DNA of 64,000 nucleotides from an uncultured SAR86 cluster bacterium (GTDB lineage: Bacteria; Pseudomonadota; Gammaproteobacteria; Magnimaribacterales; Magnimaribacteraceae). How positions within the stretch are numbered: the first letter of the stretch is position 1; the number at the start of each line of letters is the position of its first letter. This document shows, in pieces, positions 55,073 to 64,000 of this stretch. The DNA lies in contig CACBBD010000004.1 in the NCBI GenBank assembly GCA_902537425.1, positions 30,917 through 94,916 of the forward strand, written 5' to 3'. A program made the position numbers and the translations under genes. Below the pieces are notes generated by a model. The model was not told the origin of the DNA and made no database searches. It was given only the letters and a program-made list of their open reading frames with translations.

Positions 55073-57338
55073 ATGAAAAGAATGCTCATTAATGCAACTC
55101 AACCAGAAGAGTTGCGCGTAGCACTTGTTGATGGTCAAAGCATATATGACTTTGATATTGAACAAGTAGGTCAAGAGAGAAAAAAAATCAAATATCTATA
55201 AAGCACGTGTATCTCGTGTAGAACAAAGTTTAGGTGCAGCATTTGTTGATTTTGGTTCAGAGAGACAAGGATTTTTACCTATAAAAGAACTGCATCCAGG
55301 ATTTTACAAAGGCAAAAATCAAAAAGCTCCTATTAATGAAATTTTGACTCAAGGAGATGAAATTATCATCCAAGTCGAAAAAGAAGAAAGGGGCACCAAA
55401 GGAGCAGCAATAAGCACATTCATATCTCTGCCCGGTCATTATTTAGTTTTAATGCCAAATAGCCCGGAAGCTGGGGGTATTTCTAAAAGTATTGAAGGAA
55501 AGGCTAGAGATGAAGTAAGGGATAAACTTAAACAACTCAAGATTCCAAAAGATATGGGTTTGATAGTCAGAACTGCAGGAGATGGGGTTTCTCTTGAAGA
55601 ATTAAGGTGGGATTTAGACTATTTGGTAAATCTATGGGATGCAATTACTGAAGCTAATCAGCAAAGAAAGGCCCCTTTCCTAATCTTTCGTGAAAATGAC
55701 CTCATATCACGTTCATTAAGAGATTTCTTGCGAGATGATATTACAGAAGTATTAATTGATACTGATGAAGCGTTTGAAAAAGCTCATGATTTTACTTCTA
55801 AATTAATGCCGGACTTCGAAGAGAAGATTAAGAAATATAGTGAGGCAATTCCTTTATTTACTAGATATCAGATTGAAAGTCAGATAGAAACCGCTTATCA
55901 AAGGGAAGTTTCTCTTCCAAGCGGAGGATCTATAGTAATAGACCAAACAGAAGCTTTGGTTGCAATTGACGTTAACTCAGCAAAAGCTACCGGTGGCAAT
56001 GATATAGAAGAGACAGCGTTGAATACAAATATAGAATCTGCCGTTGAGATTGGCAAACAACTAAGACTTAGAGATATTGGAGGTCTTGTAGTAATCGACT
56101 TTATAGATATGCTTTCTCTGAAAAATAAACGTGCAGTTGAAGACAAATTATGGTCGGCTCTTTCAATAGATAGAGCAAAAGTTCAAGTTGGTAGGATATC
56201 TAGATTTGGCTTAATGGAAATGTCTAGACAAAGGTTAAGACCTTCCCTTCAAGAGAGATGGACGCAGGATGTCGCTAGTTTATCTACTGCTGTTCTTAGG
56301 CTTATCGAAGAGGAAGCAAGTAAAAAGAAAAGCGGAGAAGTTAGGGCTGTTGTTTCATCTGATATGTCCACATTTTTGCTTAATGAGAGAAGAGCCAGAG
56401 TAAATGAGATTGAAGAAAGAACTAATGCAAGAGTAATAGTTGTATCTGATCCTACCCGTTCTGATAATAGATTTGAAGTTACTAGGCTTAAAGCCGATGG
56501 AAAGAAAACTAAAGATAATGCAAGCTACGATATTCAAAGCGAGATTGGAGCTAATGGTGTAAATAGAGAAACTTACAAAAAGCCTAAATTTGAAAAACCT
56601 GCAGTAAATCTTACTCCACCAAAAAAACCCAAGAAAAAAGGCGAAAGTTTATTTAAAAAATTATTGAATTTATTTGATTTAAAAGATGATAAGAAATCAA
56701 ATTCAAAATTAAATAAGAGAAATAAAAGGAACAATAAGCGACCTGACAACAGAAATAGGAAACAACAAAATAGAAATAATTCACGATACAATGACGCTCG
56801 TCACGATAAAAAAGACTCTGATAACAATAATCAGAATAAAAGAAAATCAAAACCAAATCTTGGAAATAAAGATTTTAAAAAACCTCAAAATAAAAATTCT
56901 AATAGAGAAAAATCTAAAGAAAATAAAAAAGATTTTCAAACTAAAGACTCTAAACCAAAATCACAGACTGGAAAGCAAGTTACTCACAAACAAAACAAAC
57001 AAGATGCAGAAAAAATTCAAAGTAAATCGGTTAATAAAGAATCGAGGAAACCTAAAGTAGATGAGGTTAAGAGAAATATTACCGACAAAGATATTGATAA
57101 GATTCAAGTCAATAACAAACAAAAACCTTTTAAGGAAGATGCAAAGAAAAGTCATAAGGTAGAAAATAAAGGGATCGAAAAATCTATTGAAGTTGAGTCT
57201 TTACAAAAGGATAAACCTGACACAGGAATTTCTAAGGAGTCTAAACCAGATATAGTTAAAGAAACTGGGGTTAAAGAAAAAGTTAAAAGTGCTAAAGATT
57301 GGGGAAGAGCTTCAAATGATCCCAGAAATAAATCTTAA
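55073..57338 (+). CDS. rne: Ribonuclease E, frame interrupted by a one-base A-tract shift
   Basis: Endonuclease and degradosome scaffold, about 754 residues if the shift is bridged. The true N-terminus is [20 protein letters not shown] at 55073. The frame breaks in an A8 run (55180-55187), reaching TAA at 55199, while the correct frame continues with [19 protein letters not shown]. The S1 domain, 5' sensor and DNase-like domain follow, with catalytic aspartates in [12 protein letters not shown] and VVIDFIDM. The zinc-link CPxCxGxG is absent: [17 protein letters not shown] runs straight through (about 56241-56290). The C-terminal half is a Lys/Asn-rich disordered tail with an amphipathic helix ([16 protein letters not shown]), likely a membrane tether. 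Confidence 0.9.
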
Positions 57339-58168
57339 CCAGTTAATTTTTCAATATAACTTTCAATTAACTTTCCTGAAATAGAAATATTTCCTGTTGG
57401 AACTTGAGGTAAATCTCTAAAGTTAAACCAACCAGCTTTATCAATTTCGACTCCGTCGGGACTAATAATTCCTTCATCATACTCTGCATGATACCCAAGC
57501 ATAAGCTGACTTGGAAAAGGCCAAGATTGACTCCCATAATAGGTAATATTTTTGACTGTTACACTGACTTCCTCAAAAACTTCCCTCTCAATCGCTGATT
57601 CAGCCGACTCTCCAGGTTCAATAAAACCTGCAAGAGTACTGTAAAACTCACCAGGAAAATTCTTATTATGAGCTAATAAGAGCTCCTCACCATTTGTTAC
57701 TAAGACAATGATACATGGTGAAATAGTTGGATATATAAGCTTATTCATACATTCACATATCATAGCCCGCTCAGTTTCATGAGGCTTTACAGCCTTACCA
57801 CAAGTTCCGCAAAATTGATTAGAGATATACCAGTTGTCTATCTGGAGTGATCTGGAGAAAATTGTGAACAATGTATCAGGTATTCTTCCAAGAAGACTTC
57901 TTAAAGGACTTAGTATAGTGTCTTGTGCTGTTGGTGAAGAGTCTTTTAAACACCTAACAAAGCAAGGTCTGTTGTTGAGATAACCTAAGAAATGTCGATG
58001 TGAAAATTCCATTTCAGACCACTTAAGATCATCATCTTCAAATAACAAGACTTCAGATGCCTTAGATGTTAAGAATTCTTGATTTCTCAAGATAATTGAT
58101 ATACACGATTCAGACGAAGTGTTGATATTTTCTGGTCTAAACACTAGATTATTATCTGCGGGAATCAT
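57335..58168 (-). CDS. nudC: NAD(H) pyrophosphatase / NAD-RNA decapping Nudix hydrolase
   Basis: 277 residues. Zinc ribbon C-G-T-C ... ICEC in the middle, Nudix box GFIEPGESAESAIEREVFEE, then the NADH-specific SQSWPFPSQLM motif. It removes NAD caps from RNA and hydrolyses NADH, which fits functionally with neighbouring rne. It overlaps convergent rne by 4 bases. Confidence 0.95.
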   Translation of the reverse strand: MIPADNNLVFRPENINTSSESCISIILRNQEFLTSKASEVLLFEDDDLKWSEMEFSHRHFLGYLNNRPCFVRCLKDSSPTAQDTILSPLRSLLGRIPDTLFTIFSRSLQIDNWYISNQFCGTCGKAVKPHETERAMICECMNKLIYPTISPCIIVLVTNGEELLLAHNKNFPGEFYSTLAGFIEPGESAESAIEREVFEEVSVTVKNITYYGSQSWPFPSQLMLGYHAEYDEGIISPDGVEIDKAGWFNFRDLPQVPTGNISISGKLIESYIEKLTG

Positions 58169-58231
58169 TTTTTAAGTTTAAGCTATTAAAGAATAGTTTA
58201 AAATATATAAATAAATTAAAAGAGTATAAGT

Positions 58232-59602
58232 ATGCACGAAATAGTGATGAATCAAGGAATGCTAGTTTCTGGAATAATTCTGGCAGCTAGTTTTATTCTT
58301 ATTTTTACAGAAACACTTCATGGATTTCATAGGGTTAAAGTGGCGATGGCAGGAGCTGCCGTCATGCTTGTCGTTGGTCAATCCTATGGGTTTTATTCAC
58401 CTGAAGCGGCATTTGAAGCAGTAGATTGGAATGTTGTATTTCTATTAGGTGCCATGATGGCTGTTGTGTCTATTATGATTAATACAGGAGGCTTTGAAGT
58501 TCTCGCTGGGAATATTGGAAAAATTGCAAAAGGAAGACAGTATTTGCTTCTTGCTCTTCTTGGAACTGCAGTAACTGTTATATCTCTGTTATTAGATAAC
58601 GTTACTACAGTCGTAATATTTGGGCCTTTGATAGTATTGATATGTCAAAAAATGAGAGTCAGTGCTATTCCATATTTGATGGCAGCAGCTTTACTCTCAG
58701 ATACAGGAGGTGTAGCGACACTTGTTGGAGATCCACCAAATTTAATGATTGGTTCTGCATTCGACATAGCATTTATGCCCTTCGCATATAAGATGTTTCC
58801 TATTGTCTTAGTCGCCTGGTTAGCAACTTTGTACTTTATGAAATTCCTATTTAAAGAAGAATTAGCAATAGTACCTGAAGGGAAATTTGAAGAAACCATT
58901 CCATATAAAGATAAGAGTCTTTGGAATAAATCTCTATCAATACTTGGATTGATGGTTGTTCTTTTCATAATTCATAACACAATCCATTGGGAGCCGTGGA
59001 TGGTAGCTGGAACAGGTTTGATTCTTTTAACCATTCTTGCAAAAGAAATTGAATTTGAAGATGTTATGAAAAATATGACACATGAAATACCATTGCTAAT
59101 GTTTTTTGTTGCACTCTTCATGCTTGTTGGAGGTGTTGAGGGAAGTAAATTTCTTGAATATTTAGGTCAATATATTGTCCCATTCATCGTTGATCCTGTG
59201 AGTGGAGAAGTTATACAAGAGAACTTTATGTTGACTTGTATAGCTTTAATGTGGGTTGCAGCTGTTATGTCAGCAGCCATAGACAATATTCCTTTTACTG
59301 CGGCAATGATACCAATCATTGCTTCGTTGGAATCAGTTGGGGTAAATATTGCAGCTTTATGCTGGTGTCTAGCGATAGGTGTTGGAATGGGCGGTAATGG
59401 AACACATATTGGCTCTACAGCTAATGTATACATTGTTACGGTTTCGGAAAAACTTGCGAAGACAACAGGTAATCCTGATCTAGCTATTACGCCTCTTAAG
59501 TGGGCGAAAAAAGGTTTACCAGTAATGCTATTGACGCTGGTAATTTGCACGATAATCATGTACTTGTTCTTTGATTATTATGCCCTACCGCTCCATCCTT
59601 AA
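58232..59602 (+). CDS. ArsB/NhaD-superfamily (P-permease-like) ion transporter
   Basis: 456-residue polytopic membrane protein with about 11-12 helices. Repeat-unit motifs are DWNVVFLLGAMMAVV, LDNVTTVVIFGPLIV, LLSDTGGVATLVGDPPNLMI and, in the second half, AAIDNIPFTAAMIPII and GVGMGGNGTHIGSTANV. These place it in the ion-transporter superfamily with NhaD and the P protein. A Na+/H+ antiporter role would fit the Na+ cycle suggested by Na+-NQR, but substrate is inferred. The stop overlaps dusA (TAATG). Confidence 0.88.
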   Translation: MHEIVMNQGMLVSGIILAASFILIFTETLHGFHRVKVAMAGAAVMLVVGQSYGFYSPEAAFEAVDWNVVFLLGAMMAVVSIMINTGGFEVLAGNIGKIAKGRQYLLLALLGTAVTVISLLLDNVTTVVIFGPLIVLICQKMRVSAIPYLMAAALLSDTGGVATLVGDPPNLMIGSAFDIAFMPFAYKMFPIVLVAWLATLYFMKFLFKEELAIVPEGKFEETIPYKDKSLWNKSLSILGLMVVLFIIHNTIHWEPWMVAGTGLILLTILAKEIEFEDVMKNMTHEIPLLMFFVALFMLVGGVEGSKFLEYLGQYIVPFIVDPVSGEVIQENFMLTCIALMWVAAVMSAAIDNIPFTAAMIPIIASLESVGVNIAALCWCLAIGVGMGGNGTHIGSTANVYIVTVSEKLAKTTGNPDLAITPLKWAKKGLPVMLLTLVICTIIMYLFFDYYALPLHP

Positions 59603-60561
59603 TGGATCATAGATTTTGCGTAGCTCCAATGATGGATCGTACAGACCGTCATTGTAGATACTTTCATAGATTATTAACCAAGAGAAGTTTGTTATACACT
59701 GAAATGTTGCATTCGAACGCTATTCTAAATGGTGACGTAAAAAAATTACTTGAGTTTAATGCTGAAGAACACCCTTTAGCTATTCAATTAGGAGGATCTG
59801 ATCCAAGCTCATTAGCCGAGGCATCTATGATATCTGAGGAATTTGGTTTTAGAGAAGTAAATCTGAATGTTGGATGTCCTAGCAACAAAGTACAAAAAGG
59901 AAGATTTGGTGCTGTACTGATGAAAGAACCAAAATTAGTATCTAAATGTATTGATGCTATTAAAAAGTCGGTAAATATACCTATTACTGTTAAGTGCAGG
60001 ATAGGAGTCGATGATATGGACGAAAACGTTTACCTAGATAAATTTATAAAAGAAGTCAGTTCATCAGGATGTGAGACCTTTATAATTCATGCTAGAAAAG
60101 CATGGCTTAATGGATTGAGCCCCAAGGATAATAGAGAAATACCACCTCTTAATTACCCAAGAGTCTATAAACTCAAAGAAACTTTTCCTGATCTCAACAT
60201 CATAATTAATGGAGGAATCAAGACAATAAGTGAATCTATAAAACACCTAGAACATGTTGATGGTGTTATGTTGGGTAGAGAAGCATACGATAATCCATTT
60301 ATTTTGACCGAAGTTGATAGTGAGATCTTTTCCGATGCTGAAAATCCTATTCGAAGAAGTGATATTCTCTATAGACTTCTTCCGTATATTAAATCTGAAG
60401 TAGATAAAGGAACTAAAATATCTCATATAACAAAGCATTTAATGGGATTATTTAAAGGATTTGATGGTGCAAAAAATATAAGAAAGTATTTAGTATCTTT
60501 AAGCAATGAAGTACATCCAATAGACAAATATAAGAATTTTCTATCAGAGATAGCCATATGA
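59602..60561 (+). CDS. dusA: tRNA-dihydrouridine synthase A
   Basis: FMN-dependent enzyme reducing uridines 20 and 20a in the tRNA D-loop. FCVAPMMDRTDRHCRYFHR at the N-terminus, YTEMLHSNAI, LQ-type AIQLGGSDP, the catalytic Cys in VNLNVGCPSNKVQKGRFGA, TVKCRIGVDD, IIHARKAWLNGLSPKDNR and INGGI are diagnostic for DusA instead of DusB or DusC. 319 residues, normal. Overlaps the next gene by 4 bases. Confidence 0.97.
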   Translation: MDHRFCVAPMMDRTDRHCRYFHRLLTKRSLLYTEMLHSNAILNGDVKKLLEFNAEEHPLAIQLGGSDPSSLAEASMISEEFGFREVNLNVGCPSNKVQKGRFGAVLMKEPKLVSKCIDAIKKSVNIPITVKCRIGVDDMDENVYLDKFIKEVSSSGCETFIIHARKAWLNGLSPKDNREIPPLNYPRVYKLKETFPDLNIIINGGIKTISESIKHLEHVDGVMLGREAYDNPFILTEVDSEIFSDAENPIRRSDILYRLLPYIKSEVDKGTKISHITKHLMGLFKGFDGAKNIRKYLVSLSNEVHPIDKYKNFLSEIAI

Positions 60562-61010
60562 TTAACAAAATTAAAGAATTAATAACCAAATTTGGTAATA
60601 AAGAAGAAATTGAGGAAGAATCTGATTTGTCACAACTCAATAATGCCTGTGCAGCATTATTAGTTGAAATTGCCTTCGCGGACAAAGAATTCGATGAAAC
60701 TGAAAAAACTTCTTTGAAGCTAACACTGATGGAGACTTATGCTATTGAAGAAGCTGATATCGATGAAATTATAAAAGATGCAGAAAATACTGTTGCTGAA
60801 AGCACTTCACTTTATGGGTACACCAGAATTGTAAATGATGAATTTGAGTATGACGATAAATTAAGTCTTTTAAAGAATCTTTGGAAGGTCGCCTATGCGG
60901 ATGGAAATCTTGACAAATACGAGGAGCACCTTTTAAGAAAAATTTCTGATTTAATTCACATAAGTCACAGTGACTACATAAATATAAAGCTAGAAGTCAG
61001 GGGTGATTAA
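60558..61010 (+). CDS. TerB-like helical protein
   Basis: 150-residue all-helical protein of the tellurite-resistance TerB fold: ALLVEIAFADKEFDETEK and LWKVAYADGNLDKYEE are the two halves with the A-D-x-x-[FL]-[DE] metal-binding-like motif. Such DUF533/TerB proteins are common beside housekeeping genes and have no clear link to tellurite. It is translationally coupled to dusA (ATGA overlap) and overlaps convergent mlaA by 4 bases. Confidence 0.85.
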   Translation: MINKIKELITKFGNKEEIEEESDLSQLNNACAALLVEIAFADKEFDETEKTSLKLTLMETYAIEEADIDEIIKDAENTVAESTSLYGYTRIVNDEFEYDDKLSLLKNLWKVAYADGNLDKYEEHLLRKISDLIHISHSDYINIKLEVRGD

Positions 61011-61699
61011 TTAAAATCATCAAATTCGTCGAAGTCATCATTGACTTGTCCATCAAGAATTTCAAATTCTCTACTTTGTAAGTAAGCATCACGGAAGAAA
61101 AGGTACTCATCACCTATTACAACACTTTCCAAACCAAGATATCTCGCCCGAGTGTCAACTAAATCAATTGCAGTAAGAGAATACGCTGTACGATCATGAT
61201 CTATCAACCACAGAGGAGTCAAAAATGCGTCTGGAATCATGGCCAGTGTATCCCTCATTGTACTCGGTCCTAAACCTGGTAGAACTAGATAAGGACCATC
61301 GGGTATACCCCAAACTGCTAATGTCTGACCAAAATCTTCATCATTTTTATCAAGACCGAGTCCAGATGCAACATCAATAAATCCACCAATTCCAAGAGTT
61401 GAATTTATTGTAAATCTTGTAATGTCAGAAATTCCATCAGTGAGCTTACCTTGTAAAATGTTATTAATTGCTATGCTGAGATCTTCTATATTACTTGTGA
61501 AATTTGTAATTGATATTTCTATATAGTCAGGGGTTACTCTTTTATAAAACCTAGCGATCGGAGAAGCAAGTTGAAGATCTAAGGTTTGATTCAAAACATG
61601 TGTTCTCTCATTAATATTCTTTAATGGATCAATTTCAGACGCAGCAGTAGCACTTAAAGTTAATATAATTCCAATAAAACAAATCTTTTTTATATTCAT
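61007..61699 (-). CDS. mlaA: Phospholipid-transport protein MlaA (VacJ)
   Basis: Outer-membrane partner of the Mla system, which removes mislocalised phospholipids from the outer leaflet. DPLKNINERTHVLNQTLD, TRFTINSTLGIGGFIDVAS, EDFGQTLAVWGIPDGPYLVL and LPGLGPSTMRDT are strong family motifs. The signal peptide (MNIKKICFIGIILTLSATAA) has no lipobox, so unlike E. coli MlaA it appears not to be lipidated. The C-terminus is acidic (FDEFDDFN). Start overlaps the mrp stop by 4 bases. Confidence 0.93.
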   Translation of the reverse strand: MNIKKICFIGIILTLSATAASEIDPLKNINERTHVLNQTLDLQLASPIARFYKRVTPDYIEISITNFTSNIEDLSIAINNILQGKLTDGISDITRFTINSTLGIGGFIDVASGLGLDKNDEDFGQTLAVWGIPDGPYLVLPGLGPSTMRDTLAMIPDAFLTPLWLIDHDRTAYSLTAIDLVDTRARYLGLESVVIGDEYLFFRDAYLQSREFEILDGQVNDDFDEFDDFN

Positions 61700-62520
61700 T
61701 TGATTATGTTGATCTGTGGTATTCGAGATGATTTCTTTTCCTTAAGAGCTTTTAATGAATTTACTAATTTGTCTGATATGTTAACAAATTCCATTTTTAA
61801 AAGTGGATGATTTTGAATATTGGAATCTTCAGAGATTTCCACCAAAGGGAGTTGAGCCAATAAATCTATAGAATATTCCTCAGAAAGTTTTTTACCACCG
61901 CCCTTTCCAAATAAAAAATATTTTTTATCTAGATCATCAGGCTTAAACCAACTCATATTCTCAATAAGTCCTGTTATTGGTTTATCTAATTTTTTAATCA
62001 TTTCAATACCCTTTTTGCAGTCAGAAATTGAAACTTCCTGTGGAGTCGTGACAACTATTGAGGAAGTTAAAGGTATTCTTTGGAGTAAGGTTAATTGAAC
62101 ATCTCCCGTTCCAGGAGGAGTATCTACAATAAGATAATCTAATTCTCCCCAATCAGTCTGAGATAGTAACTGCATAACGGCTCCACTTACCATTGGACCT
62201 CTCCAAATTACAGGCATATTTTCACCAGAAATTAAGCCCATCGAAATGAATTTAATACTCTCTTTGGTTAGTGGTTCAATAACCTGTGCTTTTGATAACT
62301 TCAATTCACCTGCAGATGAACCAAGCATTGAAGGTTGTGATGGACCATAAATATCTGCATCAACTAATCCTACAGAAAATCCTTTATCCCTTAAAGCTAG
62401 AGAGATTTGGAGAGAAATAGCCGACTTACCAACTCCTCCTTTAGCTGAAAAAATACCTACGATATTCTTAACCTTTCTGAGAGTTTCAGGAATCCTTAGT
62501 TTATTATCTGATTGCGCCAT
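61696..62520 (-). CDS. mrp: Mrp/ApbC-type iron-sulfur carrier ATPase
   Basis: P-loop protein that carries or inserts Fe-S clusters. Deviant Walker A FSAKGGVGKSAISL, DADIYGPSQPSMLG, VDTPPGTGDVQLTL and FGKGGGKKLSEEY are characteristic. It has 274 residues and lacks the N-terminal DUF59 domain of E. coli Mrp. The usual cluster-binding CxxC after ENMS is replaced by ENMSWFKPDDLDKKYFLFG, a form I associate with Bacteroidota Mrp proteins. It is divergent from metG, the usual arrangement. Confidence 0.93.
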   Translation of the reverse strand: MAQSDNKLRIPETLRKVKNIVGIFSAKGGVGKSAISLQISLALRDKGFSVGLVDADIYGPSQPSMLGSSAGELKLSKAQVIEPLTKESIKFISMGLISGENMPVIWRGPMVSGAVMQLLSQTDWGELDYLIVDTPPGTGDVQLTLLQRIPLTSSIVVTTPQEVSISDCKKGIEMIKKLDKPITGLIENMSWFKPDDLDKKYFLFGKGGGKKLSEEYSIDLLAQLPLVEISEDSNIQNHPLLKMEFVNISDKLVNSLKALKEKKSSRIPQINIIK

Positions 62521-62552
62521 ATTTTGTTAAAAAAGAACTCATGCAAGTAGGT

Positions 62553-62558
62553 TATAAT
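62553..62558 (+). promoter_or_regulatory. Probable metG -10 element
   Basis: TATAAT in the 67-base mrp/metG divergent gap, 30 bases before the metG ATG. The -35 region is weak. Confidence 0.4.
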
Positions 62559-62587
62559 TAACTTTTATCTAATATTCTAACCCTACA

Positions 62588-64000
62588 ATGGCAAAAGATT
62601 CTGAAAAAAGATCAATTCTAGTAACAAGCGCTTTACCTTACGCAAATGCACCGTTACATCTTGGCCATATATTAGAACATACACAAACTGATATTTGGGT
62701 AAGATTCCAAAAATTATATGGAAATGAATGTACTTACGTATGTGCTGATGACGCGCACGGAACTCCTATAATGTTAAAAGCAGATGAGCTGTCTATGAGC
62801 CCTGAAGAATTAATTGAAATGATCTATAAAGAACATAAGAGTACTTTTGAAGATTTTAAAATTTCACATGATAATTATCATTCAACACATAGTAGTGAAA
62901 ACAAAATTCTTTCTGAAAGAATATATAAAGCTTTGCATGCAAAGGGCCTCATAGAAAAGAAAGTGATAAACCAACTGTTTGATACTTCAAGAAACATGTT
63001 TTTATCTGACAGATATGTCAAAGGAACATGTCCGAATTGTGGAGCAGAAGATCAATATGGAGATAATTGTGAGATATGCAGTGCTACTTATAATGCAATA
63101 GATTTAAAAGATCCAATATCTGTTCTAACAGGTACAGAACCAATAATTAAAGAATCAGAGCATCTGTTCTTTAAACTTAGCCTATTAAAAGATGAGATTA
63201 ATGAATGGCTAGAATCATCTAAAATACAAGAACCAGTAAGAAATAAGCTAAATGAGTGGTTAGATTCTGATTTAAAAGATTGGGACATTAGCAGAGACGG
63301 GCCCTACTTTGGTTTCAAAATACCAGGATACGATGATAAGTATTTTTATGTTTGGCTCGATGCGCCAATTGGTTATTTAGCCAGTCATTTAAATTATTTA
63401 ATAAAACAAGATTGTGAAAAAGATTTCGAAAGTTTCTGGAGCAAGGATTCGGCCTCGGAAGTTTTCCATTTTATAGGTAAAGATATAATGTACTTTCATA
63501 CGTTATTTTTTCCTGCAATGTTAGCAAATGCAGACCTAAAGACTCCAAATGGAGTTTTTGTTCATGGTTTTCTTACACTCAATGGCGAAAAAATGTCTAA
63601 ATCAAGAGGTAACTTTATATCTGCAGAAAACTATATCAACAATTTAGATTCAGACTATCTTAGATATTTCTTTGCATCCAAACTAAGTACTGGCGTGGAT
63701 GATATTGATCTAAATTTAGATGAATTCAAACAAAAATGTAACTCAGATTTAGTAAATAAGTATGCAAATATTGCCAGCAGATCCGCAAAATTTATTAATA
63801 AGAATTTTGATAATAATCTTTCAGAAATATTAGATTCTCCAGATTTGATCGAAGAATTTAAAGTTACTTCAGAGAAAATAGCTGATCATTATGAAAAACT
63901 TGAATTTAGTAAAGCACTTAAAGAAATAATGTTATTAGCCGATAAAGCCAATCAATATATTGATTCCAAACAACCTTGGGTTCTCATAAAAGAAGTAGGA
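62588..64000 (+). CDS. metG: Methionyl-tRNA synthetase, N-terminal part (runs off the window)
   Basis: Class I synthetase charging tRNA-Met. About 471 codons are present. The HIGH-type motif is SALPYANAPLHLGHI near the N-terminus. The four-cysteine zinc knuckle CPNCGAEDQYGDNCEIC lies around residues 144-161. The KMSKS motif is NGEKMSKSRGNF. The anticodon-binding helices start before the window ends. The frame is open to base 64000. Confidence 0.97.
   Translation, partial: MAKDSEKRSILVTSALPYANAPLHLGHILEHTQTDIWVRFQKLYGNECTYVCADDAHGTPIMLKADELSMSPEELIEMIYKEHKSTFEDFKISHDNYHSTHSSENKILSERIYKALHAKGLIEKKVINQLFDTSRNMFLSDRYVKGTCPNCGAEDQYGDNCEICSATYNAIDLKDPISVLTGTEPIIKESEHLFFKLSLLKDEINEWLESSKIQEPVRNKLNEWLDSDLKDWDISRDGPYFGFKIPGYDDKYFYVWLDAPIGYLASHLNYLIKQDCEKDFESFWSKDSASEVFHFIGKDIMYFHTLFFPAMLANADLKTPNGVFVHGFLTLNGEKMSKSRGNFISAENYINNLDSDYLRYFFASKLSTGVDDIDLNLDEFKQKCNSDLVNKYANIASRSAKFINKNFDNNLSEILDSPDLIEEFKVTSEKIADHYEKLEFSKALKEIMLLADKANQYIDSKQPWVLIKEVG

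Noticed and set aside
56573..57155. Several frames on both strands in the 3' half of rne
   Set aside because: Products of Lys/Asn-rich low-complexity DNA; the disordered RNase E tail explains the region.
60558..61010. Tellurite resistance function for the TerB-like gene
   Set aside because: No other ter genes nearby; coupling with dusA and the wide spread of the fold argue against it.

Overview
The window is a gene-dense, AT-rich chromosomal segment from a marine-type gammaproteobacterium. Intergenic gaps are short, many start and stop codons overlap, and no gap exceeds about 250 bases. The gammaproteobacterial assignment rests on the Na+-NQR operon with apbE and nqrM, the rluC/rne divergence with the yceD-rpmF-fab-mltG-tmk-holB string, the clpS-clpA pair and the divergent mrp/metG pair. 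The low G+C content, compaction, PhoD-type phosphatase and secreted low-complexity proteins resemble SAR86-like oligotrophic lineages. That placement is an inference, because no rRNA is present. No tRNA, rRNA, CRISPR array or insertion sequence was seen.

Layout: 1-3.8 kb holds the end of the Na+-translocating NADH:quinone reductase operon (nqrC tail, nqrD, E, F, apbE and a short nqrM) closed by a strong terminator. 3.8-16.9 kb holds central metabolism and housekeeping: aceA, purB, a periplasmic amidohydrolase, a GST, a GIY-YIG protein, mnmA, icd, clpS, clpA, a NylB/beta-lactamase-like hydrolase, infA and a class III CoA-transferase. 16.9-25 kb is an accessory stretch rich in exported proteins: a TPR lipoprotein, a PhoD-like phosphatase, a small secreted protein, an SDR, a coupled pair of secreted two-domain ferredoxin-like-fold proteins and a beta-propeller lipoprotein.

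25-44.7 kb is the most striking region. A 17-kb minus-strand operon encodes a giant (about 3,460 residue) RTX/cadherin/Calx-beta surface protein with an embedded cupredoxin-like copper site. It is followed by an outer-membrane beta-barrel protein, a TolC-like channel, a type I secretion ABC transporter, an unusually short HlyD-type adaptor, a secreted metallo-beta-lactamase-fold hydrolase and a one-TM protein, all nearly or actually overlapping. A trypsin-like autotransporter protease is transcribed divergently. I infer one surface-display or adhesion system that secretes, anchors and possibly trims the giant protein.

44.7-64 kb returns to core functions: a Na+/alanine (AGCS) symporter with a large insertion, a glutaredoxin, an epoxide-hydrolase-like enzyme, then holB, tmk, mltG, fabF, acpP, fabG, fabD, rpmF, yceD and rluC on the minus strand. 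This string lacks plsX, fabH and pabC at their usual places. Divergent rne carries a one-base A-tract frameshift and lacks the zinc-link. nudC, an ArsB/NhaD-type transporter, dusA, a TerB-like protein, mlaA, mrp and the 5' part of metG follow.
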